Source: Flavisolibacter tropicus
GTDB lineage: Bacteria; Bacteroidota; Bacteroidia; Chitinophagales; Chitinophagaceae
Assembly (NCBI RefSeq): GCF_001644645.1
Contig: NZ_CP011390.1
Span: 5,163,501-5,227,500, forward strand
Reading direction: 5' to 3'
DNA length: 64,000 nt
A program made the position numbers and the translations under genes. The notes under the pieces were generated by a model. That model saw nothing but the letters and a program-made list of their open reading frames with translations, searched no databases and was not told where the DNA came from. This document shows positions 1 to 7,650 of this stretch, one piece after another (the stretch's first letter is position 1; the number at the start of each line of letters is the position of its first letter).

Positions 1-1
1 A

Positions 2-949
2 GTGCAGTGGCATCACGGCTGGAAGCGGAAGGCCTACCAAGGGCGGCCCAGTGGTGGATGGCGGGCTCGCTTTGTCTCCAACCACACCCACTACAGCACT
101 ACCGATGGGGATGCCCGTGTGGCCGTCAAACCCGGCAAGCCCCGCCAGTTAAACTATTTGGGGCAACTCAGTGTCGATACCGCCCATCACGTTATTACTT
201 GTATACAGGCCGACTATGCCAGTAAAAAAGACTCGCAGTGTTTGCCCTCATTACTCCGGCATACCATTGACAATGTAAAGGCGGTAGGCTTAAAAGTAAA
301 AGAAGTACTCTGCGATGCGGGCTACTCCTCTTCGGAGGCCCTAAAAGCACTGAAGCAGTACCGTGTCACCGGCTATATCCCCAACTTTGGGCAATATAAA
401 CCCACCCGGGAAGGCTTCCGCTATTTTGCCGGCGGGGATTATTACCAATGCTCCCGGGGAGTAAGGCTTCCTTTTAAACGCATCAAGGACTCTCATGATG
501 GCACGTACCAGATGCGGGTCTACAGAAGCAGTTCTTTGGATTGCAGGAACTGCCCTTTGAGAAAAACCTGTATTGGTAAAAGTGATTTTAAAAAGATTGA
601 AGACACTGTAGACAAACCCCTCTATGATGAGATGCATCTCCGGCTACAAACCCGCAAAGCCAAACGTATGAAACGGCTTAGGCAAGCCACCGTCGAACCG
701 GTGATTGGTACCCTGGTGAACTTTTTAGGGATGCGACGAGTGAACACAAGAGGCATCCAGCTGGCCAACAAGTGTTTGCTGATGGCCGCCGTGTGTTATA
801 ATTTGAAAAGACTCCTAAAATGGATGGGGGAAGCCGAAGGCAAAGGCGAAAAAACGCTTGGCCAGCTACTGGTTATGCTGTACTGGCTACCGGTTCTCTA
901 CAGCCGAAGAGGAGAGCAAATACAAACCAGCTTAAGCTACGCTTGCTAA
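2..949 (+). pseudogene. IS1182-family transposase, 3' part (cut by window edge)
   Basis: DDE transposase of the IS1182 type, which cuts and joins IS ends. The visible 315 residues hold the catalytic half. A first acidic motif lies in the STTDGDARVAVK stretch near residue 33, the second in LCDAGYSS near residue 104, and the conserved VEPVIGTLVNFLGMRR block carrying the catalytic Glu is near residue 232. A cysteine-rich insert (CRNCPLRKTC) is also normal for this family. Full IS1182 transposases run to roughly 450-550 residues, so the N-terminal DNA-binding part lies left of the window. The reading frame is open at base 2 and the GTG there is not a credible start. Whether the intact gene is complete upstream cannot be seen; it is listed as partial, not as proven broken. 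Confidence 0.85.
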
Positions 950-1039
950 AATCAAAAAACCACATACAAATACTGTTTTAGTTCCGAGTTGTGCAACAGC
1001 CACCCTTGTTGTGCGCGAGTGCTTATACCAGACTACATA

Positions 1040-1651
1040 TTATTTTAATTTTATAAACTCTTCTGGGTTTTGTCGGGCGTATTTTTCTAGTAAGTTCATC
1101 ATTTTGTCATGTGTCGCATAGTAAATACTGTCCAACTTGTCAAATGATGTTAGATTTTCATAAAGTGGTGTCCAATCATCTTTTTGTCTTTGAATAGCGA
1201 ATTTATCTTTGTTAGCCAAATACTCCTTGTCGGCTTTGTCAATTAGATTAATCATGGAATTGTCGCCAATTAACTTTAGTCCATCATTTATTGCGGGTAA
1301 ATATTTTCTGTAGCCATTCCAATAGAACTGAATAAACCCTCCGTTCGTTACTTCTGCATCTAAGTACCAGATGAAATATAATGCCTTTTGTCCAGGTGAA
1401 AACCGTTTGGAAAGCTCTTTGTCATCGTCTTGCGTTTTAGCAATATTGATCGGCTCTAAAAGCGCCCAGCCCAAATCCCAGCCATGAAGAGTGTCAAATT
1501 TTGATTTTTCAAAGTCAGGTTGCAAGTGATTAGATGTATCAAAAACGGTGAATTCGTTAGTCAAAGTATTTTCGTTTTTGTTTGATTTGTTCTTTGTCTG
1601 ATCACAGCTGATTAAAGATGTAAATAGGATAAATGTCAATAGTTGTCTCAT
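1040..1651 (-). CDS. DUF4375 (DMP19-like) lipoprotein
   Basis: Predicted lipoprotein of about 203 residues. The chosen start is the internal ATG at 1651, which begins MRQLLTFILFTSLISC, a compact lipobox signal. An ATG 33 bases upstream would put a polar extension before the signal. The body contains LDAEVTNGGFIQFYWNGY, the signature of the DUF4375/DMP19 family, followed by helical segments. DMP19 of Neisseria is a DNA-mimic protein, but a lipidated version is unlikely to act on DNA, so the molecular role is unknown. The gene is noticeably AT-rich and lies alone between two transposase genes, which suggests it was carried in with or trapped between mobile elements (inference). Confidence 0.7.
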   Translation of the reverse strand: MRQLLTFILFTSLISCDQTKNKSNKNENTLTNEFTVFDTSNHLQPDFEKSKFDTLHGWDLGWALLEPINIAKTQDDDKELSKRFSPGQKALYFIWYLDAEVTNGGFIQFYWNGYRKYLPAINDGLKLIGDNSMINLIDKADKEYLANKDKFAIQRQKDDWTPLYENLTSFDKLDSIYYATHDKMMNLLEKYARQNPEEFIKLK

Positions 1652-2129
1652 AATTGTTAGGGTGTGTCCGGTAGCATTGCGCACAACACCTAAATCCTAT
1701 GTAATAGGGATAGCTGGTTGCTGATAAAGATACGTTGGTTTTCAAAGTGTAGTATAAGCGGTAAGTTGGTAGGGCCGCCGCCGCTGTATTCTAAAGCACA
1801 ATAGGGGCCCTGCCAGCTGACTAAATCCTTTAATCCGTTTCCCTTTTGATTACTAAAAAAAGCCTTACGCCAGCTGCGCGGTCGGGTTGTCTTTTTTCAC
1901 CTTATTACCTTTGTCTTGGCATCCTATCAGCAGTCGGAGTCCTTGTGTCCGCTGCAAGCATTTATTACAGGCAAAGGAAGTGGCGCTGTATGCTATACGA
2001 CAGCAGTCTTCGGCCTATACTAAGCACAGGGAGCTGCATAGCGTGTTTTACAGTCGCCACTTTTTATTTTTAAATGCCTTTTCTGCATTGTGTTAAAAGA
2101 TCAGAACGGTAATAAGATACAGGCCTCTG
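1652..2129. other. Intergenic stretch between DUF4375 gene and IS110
   Basis: No gene supported. Two short overlapping plus-strand frames (1846-2073 and 1887-2096) lack a recognisable domain and have atypical composition. The right part probably includes the end of the IS110 element, whose boundary I cannot place. Confidence 0.4.
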
Positions 2130-3173
2130 TTAGGCCAGGGCTTTTACTTTTTCCAATTGGTAGGGTTCTCCTGTTTTGATCACATGGTACATCCGGCTGA
2201 GGGTCTTGGCAGCCAGCTTGACGATCAGCTTTTTATGATCACCACCTTTGCGCTCCTGGTAGTACTGCATTAAGACCGGATCTTTTTTGCATGCCACCCA
2301 GGCCGCCTCTACCAAATAGCTTCTCAACAGGGCTTTACTACGCCGGGTTAGTCCCTTGGTATAGGTGCGTCCACCGGAGCTGTGTACGGCAGGTACTAAC
2401 CCCACATAGGCACTTAAGCGGTCGATGCCTTTAAAGCGGCGGATGTCGCCCACTTCAGCCAAGACCCCGATGGCGGTTAGGGGGCCCACACCCGGTAGCG
2501 AGCGCAACAGGTAATAATCCTGGCGGTGGTTTTTGCGGGTATAGATGCGCAACTCCTTGGAGACCTGTAGGAACTGGGTTTTCAAAAATTCCAGTTCTGC
2601 TAATCGGCTGTGCATGGCTGTGGTAGCTGGTGTGTAAGACCAATGCTGCTGCCCCAGCCACTGGAGCATCTCTTTACTCCAGGTGATGGTGTCGTATTTT
2701 TTAGGCAGTACAATGCCATAGTACAAGAGCATGCTTTTAATGCTGCACTTAATACGCCGGATATTTTTAACCAGGTCATTACGCCGGCGAAAAAGGCTAC
2801 GGAACTGTTCTTGTTCGTGCGATGGAATATAAATGCCGGTGAGTCGTCCCGCCGCCAGTTCCTGGGCCAGGTGGGTGCTGTCAATCTTATCGGTTTTACA
2901 AACGGCAAGTTTATGGCCACGGGCAATATCACCGGGGTTGACCACCAGCACCTGCCAACCCGCAGCCGTCAGGGAGTGGTAGATGTGGTAGCCGCAGCAG
3001 CAGCTCTCATAACAGCACTGTACCTGGTGATGGGGAAAATGCTTTTGAATATAGTTCACTAAGATGGCTGCATTGGCTTCCATAGTGAAGCGTTTGACAA
3101 CAAGGTGTTCTTCCTGGATAGTAACCGCCCACGTTTTTTTGTGGACATCTAAACCAATAAAAAGCTGTTGCAT
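2130..3173 (-). mobile_element. IS110-family transposase (DEDD/serine recombinase)
   Basis: Intact 347-residue IS110-type transposase. The N-terminal RuvC-like DEDD domain shows D9 (IGLDVHKK), E56 (CCYES), and D95/D98 in KTDKIDS. The C-terminal Tnp_20 domain has the PGVG motif at 227-230 and the HSSGGR segment at 264-269, where the catalytic serine of this family lies (S265 or S266). IS110 elements move through a circular intermediate guided by an element-encoded bridge RNA that pairs with donor and target. The frame has no frameshift or stop, so the enzyme is probably functional. A short hairpin (GGCCT/AGGCC, 2122-2136) overlaps the stop codon. The long non-coding flank is on the 5' side of the gene, as in IS110-group elements. 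Confidence 0.92.
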
Positions 3174-3529
3174 AACTTACCTCCTTTAGTGTTTAGGACC
3201 GGTAAGCTATCCCATTTACATGAATGCTATACGCATGTTCTTGCAGGTAGGTAAGAGTTGTGGTTGAGTTGCAAACCATTTATTATTAGCCCCTTTCATT
3301 TGCGTTTCTTTGTTAGCGTTAACATGAAAAGCGCATGTTTTTATTTTAGCTGTTAACCCTAAAAGCGCAAGTGTTTTATACCGTTGGTGTTGAGGCGAAT
3401 ACAGTATATCAGGAGTGTGATCAACTATTGAAAACTTTTTAAATAGGATAAAGTGTCCTGTGTTTCGGTTGTTGCAATCTCCATATATAGGCTACGCAGA
3501 GCAACCGCACCAGCTTAGGATTGCAGTTG
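3174..3529 (-). ncRNA. Putative IS110 bridge-RNA region (5' flank)
   Basis: 356 bases upstream of the transposase start carry no open frame of note and contain many short complementary stretches. In characterised IS110-group elements the bridge RNA is encoded in the non-coding end upstream of the transposase. Location and length fit; exact RNA ends, guide loops and the IS terminus cannot be defined from one copy. Confidence 0.4.
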
Positions 3530-3883
3530 TTATTTTTTCTTTGCTTTCCGTGAAGGCTTTGCATTCTGGTTGTAATCCAGGCAAATGTCTAGCCAATACG
3601 CAAAGTCCTTTTTTGTTGCAAAGCCGTCTGGTGTAACATAGCAAAACCCTTCAAGTTGCCTTCCCCTCATGATTATATTTTGATAACCTTTTCTTCCTTC
3701 TATAATTGGTAGTAAAGCTGGGTCGTAGCGACACATTAAGTTGTTGCCACTTACATTCACACACATTTTGTTATTCACTAAAAATGCAAGTCCGCCAAAC
3801 ATTTTCTTTTCCGTTATTGCTAAGTTTGAAAAGTTGTTAAAGTATTCTCTTACAGTGTCGGCAAGTTTTGTGTCGTATGCCAT
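3530..3883 (-). CDS. TfoX N-terminal-domain protein
   Basis: A 117-residue protein made almost entirely of a TfoX N-terminal domain: KKMFGGLAFLVNNKMCVNV at about 27-45 and MRGRQLEGFCYVTPDG near 72-87 are the family landmarks. It ends in a lysine-rich tail (SRKAKKK). TfoX/Sxy is a competence regulator in gamma-proteobacteria, but stand-alone N-terminal-domain proteins are widespread and mostly uncharacterised, so a competence role should not be assumed. It is a single gene starting at the ATG at 3883, transcribed toward the IS110 flank. Confidence 0.8.
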   Translation of the reverse strand: MAYDTKLADTVREYFNNFSNLAITEKKMFGGLAFLVNNKMCVNVSGNNLMCRYDPALLPIIEGRKGYQNIIMRGRQLEGFCYVTPDGFATKKDFAYWLDICLDYNQNAKPSRKAKKK

Positions 3884-4140
3884 AGGGATTATTTTGAAGG
3901 TTACATCGTTGTTGGGATTGATGTGGCGGCTTACGTTTTGGCTACCAATAGTAATGAAAGATAGCTAACTTATTGACAACCTCCCTGCACTTAGATTGGT
4001 GGTGCAGCCACCGCGCATAGTTAGGATGATCGTCAACAAAGGCGTAAGAAAGCAGGTAACCTAACCGTTACGATTGCCGCCGTGTCTCTTTCCACACGCA
4101 AGGCTATATAAAGGAGACACGGCGGGAACCGAGAATGACA

Positions 4141-4236
4141 TATTTAGTTGACAGATGACAGTTGACAGTTGACAGATGGCAGATAATCGCCTCTAGTTGC
4201 AGACTGTCAACTATCAACTACCAGCAGTCATCTGCT
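4141..4236. repeat. TGACAG-rich intergenic repeat block
   Basis: Repeated TTGACAG/ATGACAG units on the left (about 4149-4181) face CTGTCAAC/CAACTA units on the right (about 4203-4234), so the block can fold back on itself. Similar sequence occurs at 45941-45998 and, more degenerate, near 32140-32230. Confidence 0.6.
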
Positions 4237-4304
4237 ATACGCACTGCTTAACTTAAATGAGTATAAATTATAAGAATGATTATTGATTTATTTTACATAA
4301 ACAC

Positions 4305-4350
4305 AAGCGAGGGCTTCCTAAACACAAAGTTTGGCATGGAAGCCCCGCTT
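4305..4350. terminator. GC-rich hairpin downstream of SnoaL-like gene
   Basis: AAGCGAGGGCTTCC (4305-4318) pairs with GGAAGCCCCGCTT (4338-4350) with one bulge. It sits just past the stop of the reverse-strand gene at 4375. No clear U-tract follows, so it could be a processing or Rho-type end rather than an intrinsic terminator. Confidence 0.4.
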
Positions 4351-4374
4351 GGACACAAACACAACTAAAGAATA

Positions 4375-4782
4375 TCATTCAGCAAGAGACGTCGGCTCTT
4401 GTTCCAATTGTTGTTGCATTCCCTGGAAGTCGTACTGGTTCCAGGCTTCTGCAATTTGATTATTTTCAATTCTAACCATACATAGGCCAGTGAAACTTAT
4501 TCTTTTGCCTGATTCTTTGTGTGTAGCCATAACCTCTGTGAGAGCACATTCCATATCGTCCTGGCTCACTACTTCTTTAACATCAATATGTATATCATCG
4601 AACTGGTCTTTAAAGCCGTGATAGAATGTTTTAAATCCGGCAGGGCCTTGCAATTGCTCCTCTGATTTTATACCATGAGCAAATGAATTAGTGGCCATTA
4701 ATTGTTCAATAGAATCCTCCAGGCCTTGGTTCCAAACTTCATTGAACCATTGGTAAAGCAGTGTTTTTGTTTTGTCCCGCAT
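4375..4782 (-). CDS. SnoaL-like ester cyclase family protein
   Basis: A 135-residue NTF2-fold protein of the SnoaL/ester-cyclase type. Visible landmarks are WFNEVWNQG near 12-20, a GPAGFKTFYHGFKDQF segment in the middle and the IAEAWNQYDFQGMQQQL C-terminus, which closely follows the usual family ending. Members range from polyketide cyclases to small-molecule binding proteins, and no substrate can be inferred. No signal peptide, so cytoplasmic. The next gene upstream is also an NTF2-fold protein but is exported and has little sequence in common with this one; the 116-base gap does not show whether they form an operon. Confidence 0.8.
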   Translation of the reverse strand: MRDKTKTLLYQWFNEVWNQGLEDSIEQLMATNSFAHGIKSEEQLQGPAGFKTFYHGFKDQFDDIHIDVKEVVSQDDMECALTEVMATHKESGKRISFTGLCMVRIENNQIAEAWNQYDFQGMQQQLEQEPTSLAE

Positions 4783-4898
4783 ATGTTTGATTTTTTGAAG
4801 AAAATGCTAAGCAGCCTTCCAGAGTAGCGGGGTAAAACAGTAGTATAATCGTCAACTAAAAATGCACCTGTTTTTTTAGGGTCACAGGATCGATGGCC

Positions 4899-5351
4899 TT
4901 ATTCTGGTTTGTCTACCCGCAGTCGATTTACCACCTGCCATCCTTGTTTTCTTTTCATCCACGTATCTACCAATATGGATGCTGAGTCTGCAAACGGTTG
5001 GCCATAAAAAGAGCCCGCCCAATAAAATTTTGATTGTACAATTGCAGTGTTATCAATAACATCCACTTTCATCGTATAATAGTGAACAGAATCAATCTTT
5101 AAATGTTGTATTGCGTTTGTCATCCATGTTTCTCTTGTCGCCGGTGCTTTGTCAAAAGGGTAGATATCATATAGCTTATACTCAGGAGCCATGATTTTAT
5201 TCAGTGTGGTTACATCTTTTTTCATTGTGGCTACCATCCAGTCGTTCATCAGCATTCTAATTTCCGGCTTTGTATTCCCTTTATTGTTTACTGTTTGCGC
5301 CCGACCTAATAATGATACTAAAACAGCATTGATAAAAAGAAGTCTTTTCAT
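4899..5351 (-). CDS. Exported NTF2-like (DUF4440-type) protein
   Basis: Predicted exported protein of about 150 residues. The internal ATG at 5351 is preferred because it begins MKRLLFINAVLVSLLGRAQ, a clean signal peptide ending in the Ala-Gln typical of this organism's exported proteins; the ATG at 5384 would add a charged leader. The mature part has the pattern of DUF4440/SnoaL-like proteins: a helix with LMNDWMVATMKKDVTTLNK, then strands ending in WMKRKQGWQVVNRLRV. Family members are often of unknown function and no catalytic residues can be claimed. Confidence 0.75.
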   Translation of the reverse strand: MKRLLFINAVLVSLLGRAQTVNNKGNTKPEIRMLMNDWMVATMKKDVTTLNKIMAPEYKLYDIYPFDKAPATRETWMTNAIQHLKIDSVHYYTMKVDVIDNTAIVQSKFYWAGSFYGQPFADSASILVDTWMKRKQGWQVVNRLRVDKPE

Positions 5352-5501
5352 AAACGGTCTGTATTTGGAGCGTGAAGTTTTCAAAGTTGTATGGCAATCG
5401 TACCATTTACCTGCAGCACTAAAACACGCATCATTGCCTGTTTCATGTTCAGTTGGTCTTCAATAAGGAAGTGATTAGTTGTATCAACCTAGCTGTCGGG
5501 T

Positions 5502-6197
5502 TTAGAGTTGAGCCCTTTTGATCGAGAAGTTAAAAAAAGGCGTTTGAAACTTGCTGTACAAACGCAGCCACAAGGGAAGGATCATTTCTGTGCCTCGGGC
5601 AGTTGTGATATCACCTAAGTCCAGAATGTTCCTTTCTTCCCAACCAAAGCTTTTTAAAAGATCAGTGACTTTTGCTTTTGCCGCTGTATCATTTCCACTA
5701 ACAAATACACTGTGGTCACCTTCAATCAGTTTAGGATTAACCATAACAGGGTTGCTCATGGTATTGAGTGTTTTCACCACTTTGAGTGTAGGGTATTGGT
5801 TTTGAATCTGCTCGCTTAAGCTTTCGGTATTGGAAACAAAAAGTGTTGGGGGAAAGCCTTTACTGAAATCGAGTGGATTGGAAATGTCGATCAATATTTT
5901 GCCATTCAGCAGTTGTTCACCTACAGCGTGTAGACATTCTTTAGCCACCTGGCCATTCATGGCAAATACAATTAGCTTACCTCCCTTATCTACCGCTTCT
6001 TTAAAGGTTACCAGTTGTACTTTGGGATGTTCTTTGAGCCAAGTGCCGATAGGGGGATTGCCCATTCGGTCAGCTTCCGTTTTGGCTAAGCTGTCAGCAA
6101 CATTACGGGTACCCATAAATACCTGGTGGCCAAGACCGGAAAGACGGTCGGCAAGGGCTTGTCCTACTACGCCTGTGCCTAAAACAGCGATGTTCAT
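5502..6197 (-). CDS. NADPH-dependent F420-reductase-like oxidoreductase
   Basis: A 231-residue Rossmann protein of the coenzyme-F420/NADP oxidoreductase family. The dinucleotide-binding GTGVVG motif is at residues 7-12, followed by MGTRN near 29-33, which fits NADP binding, and LIDISNPLDF near 103-112. The C-terminal part (KTLNTMSNPVM onward) matches the family helical region. In bacteria without F420 these enzymes act as NADPH-dependent reductases of unknown substrate; nothing else here suggests F420 synthesis. Single gene, ATG at 6197. Confidence 0.85.
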   Translation of the reverse strand: MNIAVLGTGVVGQALADRLSGLGHQVFMGTRNVADSLAKTEADRMGNPPIGTWLKEHPKVQLVTFKEAVDKGGKLIVFAMNGQVAKECLHAVGEQLLNGKILIDISNPLDFSKGFPPTLFVSNTESLSEQIQNQYPTLKVVKTLNTMSNPVMVNPKLIEGDHSVFVSGNDTAAKAKVTDLLKSFGWEERNILDLGDITTARGTEMILPLWLRLYSKFQTPFFNFSIKRAQL

Positions 6198-6304
6198 TGT
6201 AGTCGGTTTTAGTGAATCATCCTATTTACGACTACAAACCTACTCATCGTAAAGCAGCAATGCAATAACTGAAAAGTTGTATTCTGAAGGAAAGTAATAA
6301 TAGC

Positions 6305-6376
6305 AGAGCCCCTTCCAGCTCCCCAAAGAGGAGGGACGGCCCTCCTAAATCTTCCCGAAGAGAGGACTTAGCCATC
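6305..6376. repeat. REP-like GC-rich palindromic element
   Basis: Alternating C-rich and G-rich runs (GAGCCCCTTCC, AGAGGAGGGAC, GGCCCTCC, TTCCCGAAGAGAGGAC) form overlapping short palindromes. Related composition is seen at 12258-12287, 12415-12444, about 16602-16636 and 32377-32412. Confidence 0.55.
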
Positions 6377-6404
6377 GCACAAACCGCAACCATAAACAGT
6401 ACTG

Positions 6405-6520
6405 CATAATAAAAGCACTCCTTCAAGTGGAGTGCTTTTAAGTTTATTGATCTCTTTATGAAAGTAATATCTCGTTGCCAAGCGAGCCGTTGTGTGGTAG
6501 TATTCACCCCTCACCACCTC
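6405..6520 (-). repeat. Dispersed 3' element, copy 1
   Basis: About 100 bases immediately after the stop of the reverse-strand ABC permease gene resemble 16508-16625, which follows the stop of an unrelated aminotransferase gene. Both end, read on the reverse strand, in the same hairpin. Shared landmarks on the plus strand are CACTCCTTCAAGTGGAGTG, TTTATTG and a later GTATTC. Confidence 0.65.
6411..6439 (-). terminator. Intrinsic terminator of the ABC permease gene
   Basis: AAAAGCACTCC (6411-6421) and GGAGTGCTTTT (6429-6439) form an 11-base stem with a 7-base loop. On the reverse strand it lies about 80 bases past the permease stop and ends in a U-run. Confidence 0.7.
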
Positions 6521-7625
6521 ATTCCCACTTAAACACTTTAATAGCCACACCATAAGCAATAACACCCCAGCCTATCAGAACAGCTATTTGTAACCAGCAA
6601 TCGGAGAGGTGCGCACCTTCAAAAGAGATCTTGCGCATGGCATCGTTGAAGTAGGTAAGTGGCATAGCGCGACTGATGGGTTGCAGCCACTTAGGAAATA
6701 CATCAATAGAGAAGAAGGTACCGGCCAACAAGAACTGCGGCAAGGTGATAATATTGGCAAGGGGAGGAATAACACTCTCACTGTTGGCTATCCCACTGAT
6801 GATAAAGCCAAAGCCCATGAACACTAGTAGCGCAATGAAACTTAGTATCATGATCTCCAGAAAGGTTTCCCATCCATGAATAAGGGTAAAGTTGAAGAGG
6901 TAGTGTCCAATAGCAATGATAATTACCGCTGTCAGCAATTGAAAGATCACACGGCTAAGACCTTCACCCAATACAATATAACCGCGGCGGATAGGAGTGG
7001 CATAAAAACGCTTAAGCACTAACTGCTGGCGTAAACTGAAAAACAGAAAGGCAACACCAAAGATGGATGCGCTCATGAGCGAAAAGCCCAATTGGCCGGG
7101 CAGGATAAAATCAATGGTGCGGTATTCGCGTACCTGTTGGATGTTGGGTACAATCTGTGCAATGCTCTGTTGGCCCTTAAACGTAGCGCGGTCTATATGG
7201 TCCACCGTGTTTTCCAAAAGCGGCAGAAAGGTTGCTACTTTATCTGCACTGGCAGTGGTAGACCGGAAGTCAATTCGATAATGTGCTGATGTATCGGCAG
7301 CTGACTTCTTATGAATTGTCAGTACACCAGTGATGCGTCCCTTGTTTAAATCAGTATTCAGATCGTCTGCGTTGTCATAGTTCACAAATCGCACACCTTT
7401 GGTGGCTTGTAAGCTGTGCCAGATCACGTTGTTGGTATCACTGTTGGCTCCTAAAACCACCCGGTAGGAAGGGCCTCCACTGTTTCCAATAAACCCAAAG
7501 ACCAGAATAAAGATCAAAGGGAAAAAGATACTAAATACGATAGCCGAGGGGCTACGCAGAATGGCACGAAAGCTGGCCTTGGTAATGGCCAGCATGGCCT
7601 TGAACTGATTATATTTTGGAGGCAT
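6519..7625 (-). CDS. ABC-2 type transporter permease
   Basis: A 368-residue integral membrane protein of the ABC-2 permease superfamily. One membrane helix lies near residues 25-45 (AIVFSIFFPLIFILVFGFIG), followed by a soluble segment of about 120 residues and then several helices from about 172 to the end. RFYATPIRRGYIVLGEGLSR and MPLTYFNDAMRK are typical landmarks of DrrB/YhhJ-like permeases that export drugs, lipids or polysaccharide precursors. No ATP-binding subunit is adjacent on either side, so the partner ATPase must be encoded elsewhere. The start at 7625 gives a short basic N-terminus; the ATG ten codons further in is an alternative. Confidence 0.88.
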   Translation of the reverse strand: MPPKYNQFKAMLAITKASFRAILRSPSAIVFSIFFPLIFILVFGFIGNSGGPSYRVVLGANSDTNNVIWHSLQATKGVRFVNYDNADDLNTDLNKGRITGVLTIHKKSAADTSAHYRIDFRSTTASADKVATFLPLLENTVDHIDRATFKGQQSIAQIVPNIQQVREYRTIDFILPGQLGFSLMSASIFGVAFLFFSLRQQLVLKRFYATPIRRGYIVLGEGLSRVIFQLLTAVIIIAIGHYLFNFTLIHGWETFLEIMILSFIALLVFMGFGFIISGIANSESVIPPLANIITLPQFLLAGTFFSIDVFPKWLQPISRAMPLTYFNDAMRKISFEGAHLSDCWLQIAVLIGWGVIAYGVAIKVFKWE

Positions 7626-7650
7626 TTTAGAAAAACTGCAAAGCTAGTGG

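Larger units (their letters stand above)
3884..4374. other. Repeat-bearing intergenic region
   Basis: No gene seen. It contains the TGACAG-rich block and a GC-rich hairpin, listed separately; the rest is AT-rich. Confidence 0.5.
6198..6518. other. Intergenic region with REP-like and 3' elements
   Basis: No gene supported. It holds a REP-like palindromic cluster (6305-6376) and the 3' element with hairpin (6405-6520), listed separately. Reverse-strand frames here are readings of those repeats. Confidence 0.5.

Noticed and set aside
1846..2096. Two overlapping short plus-strand frames
   Set aside because: Atypical composition, no domain, overlap each other in different frames and probably include the IS110 end.
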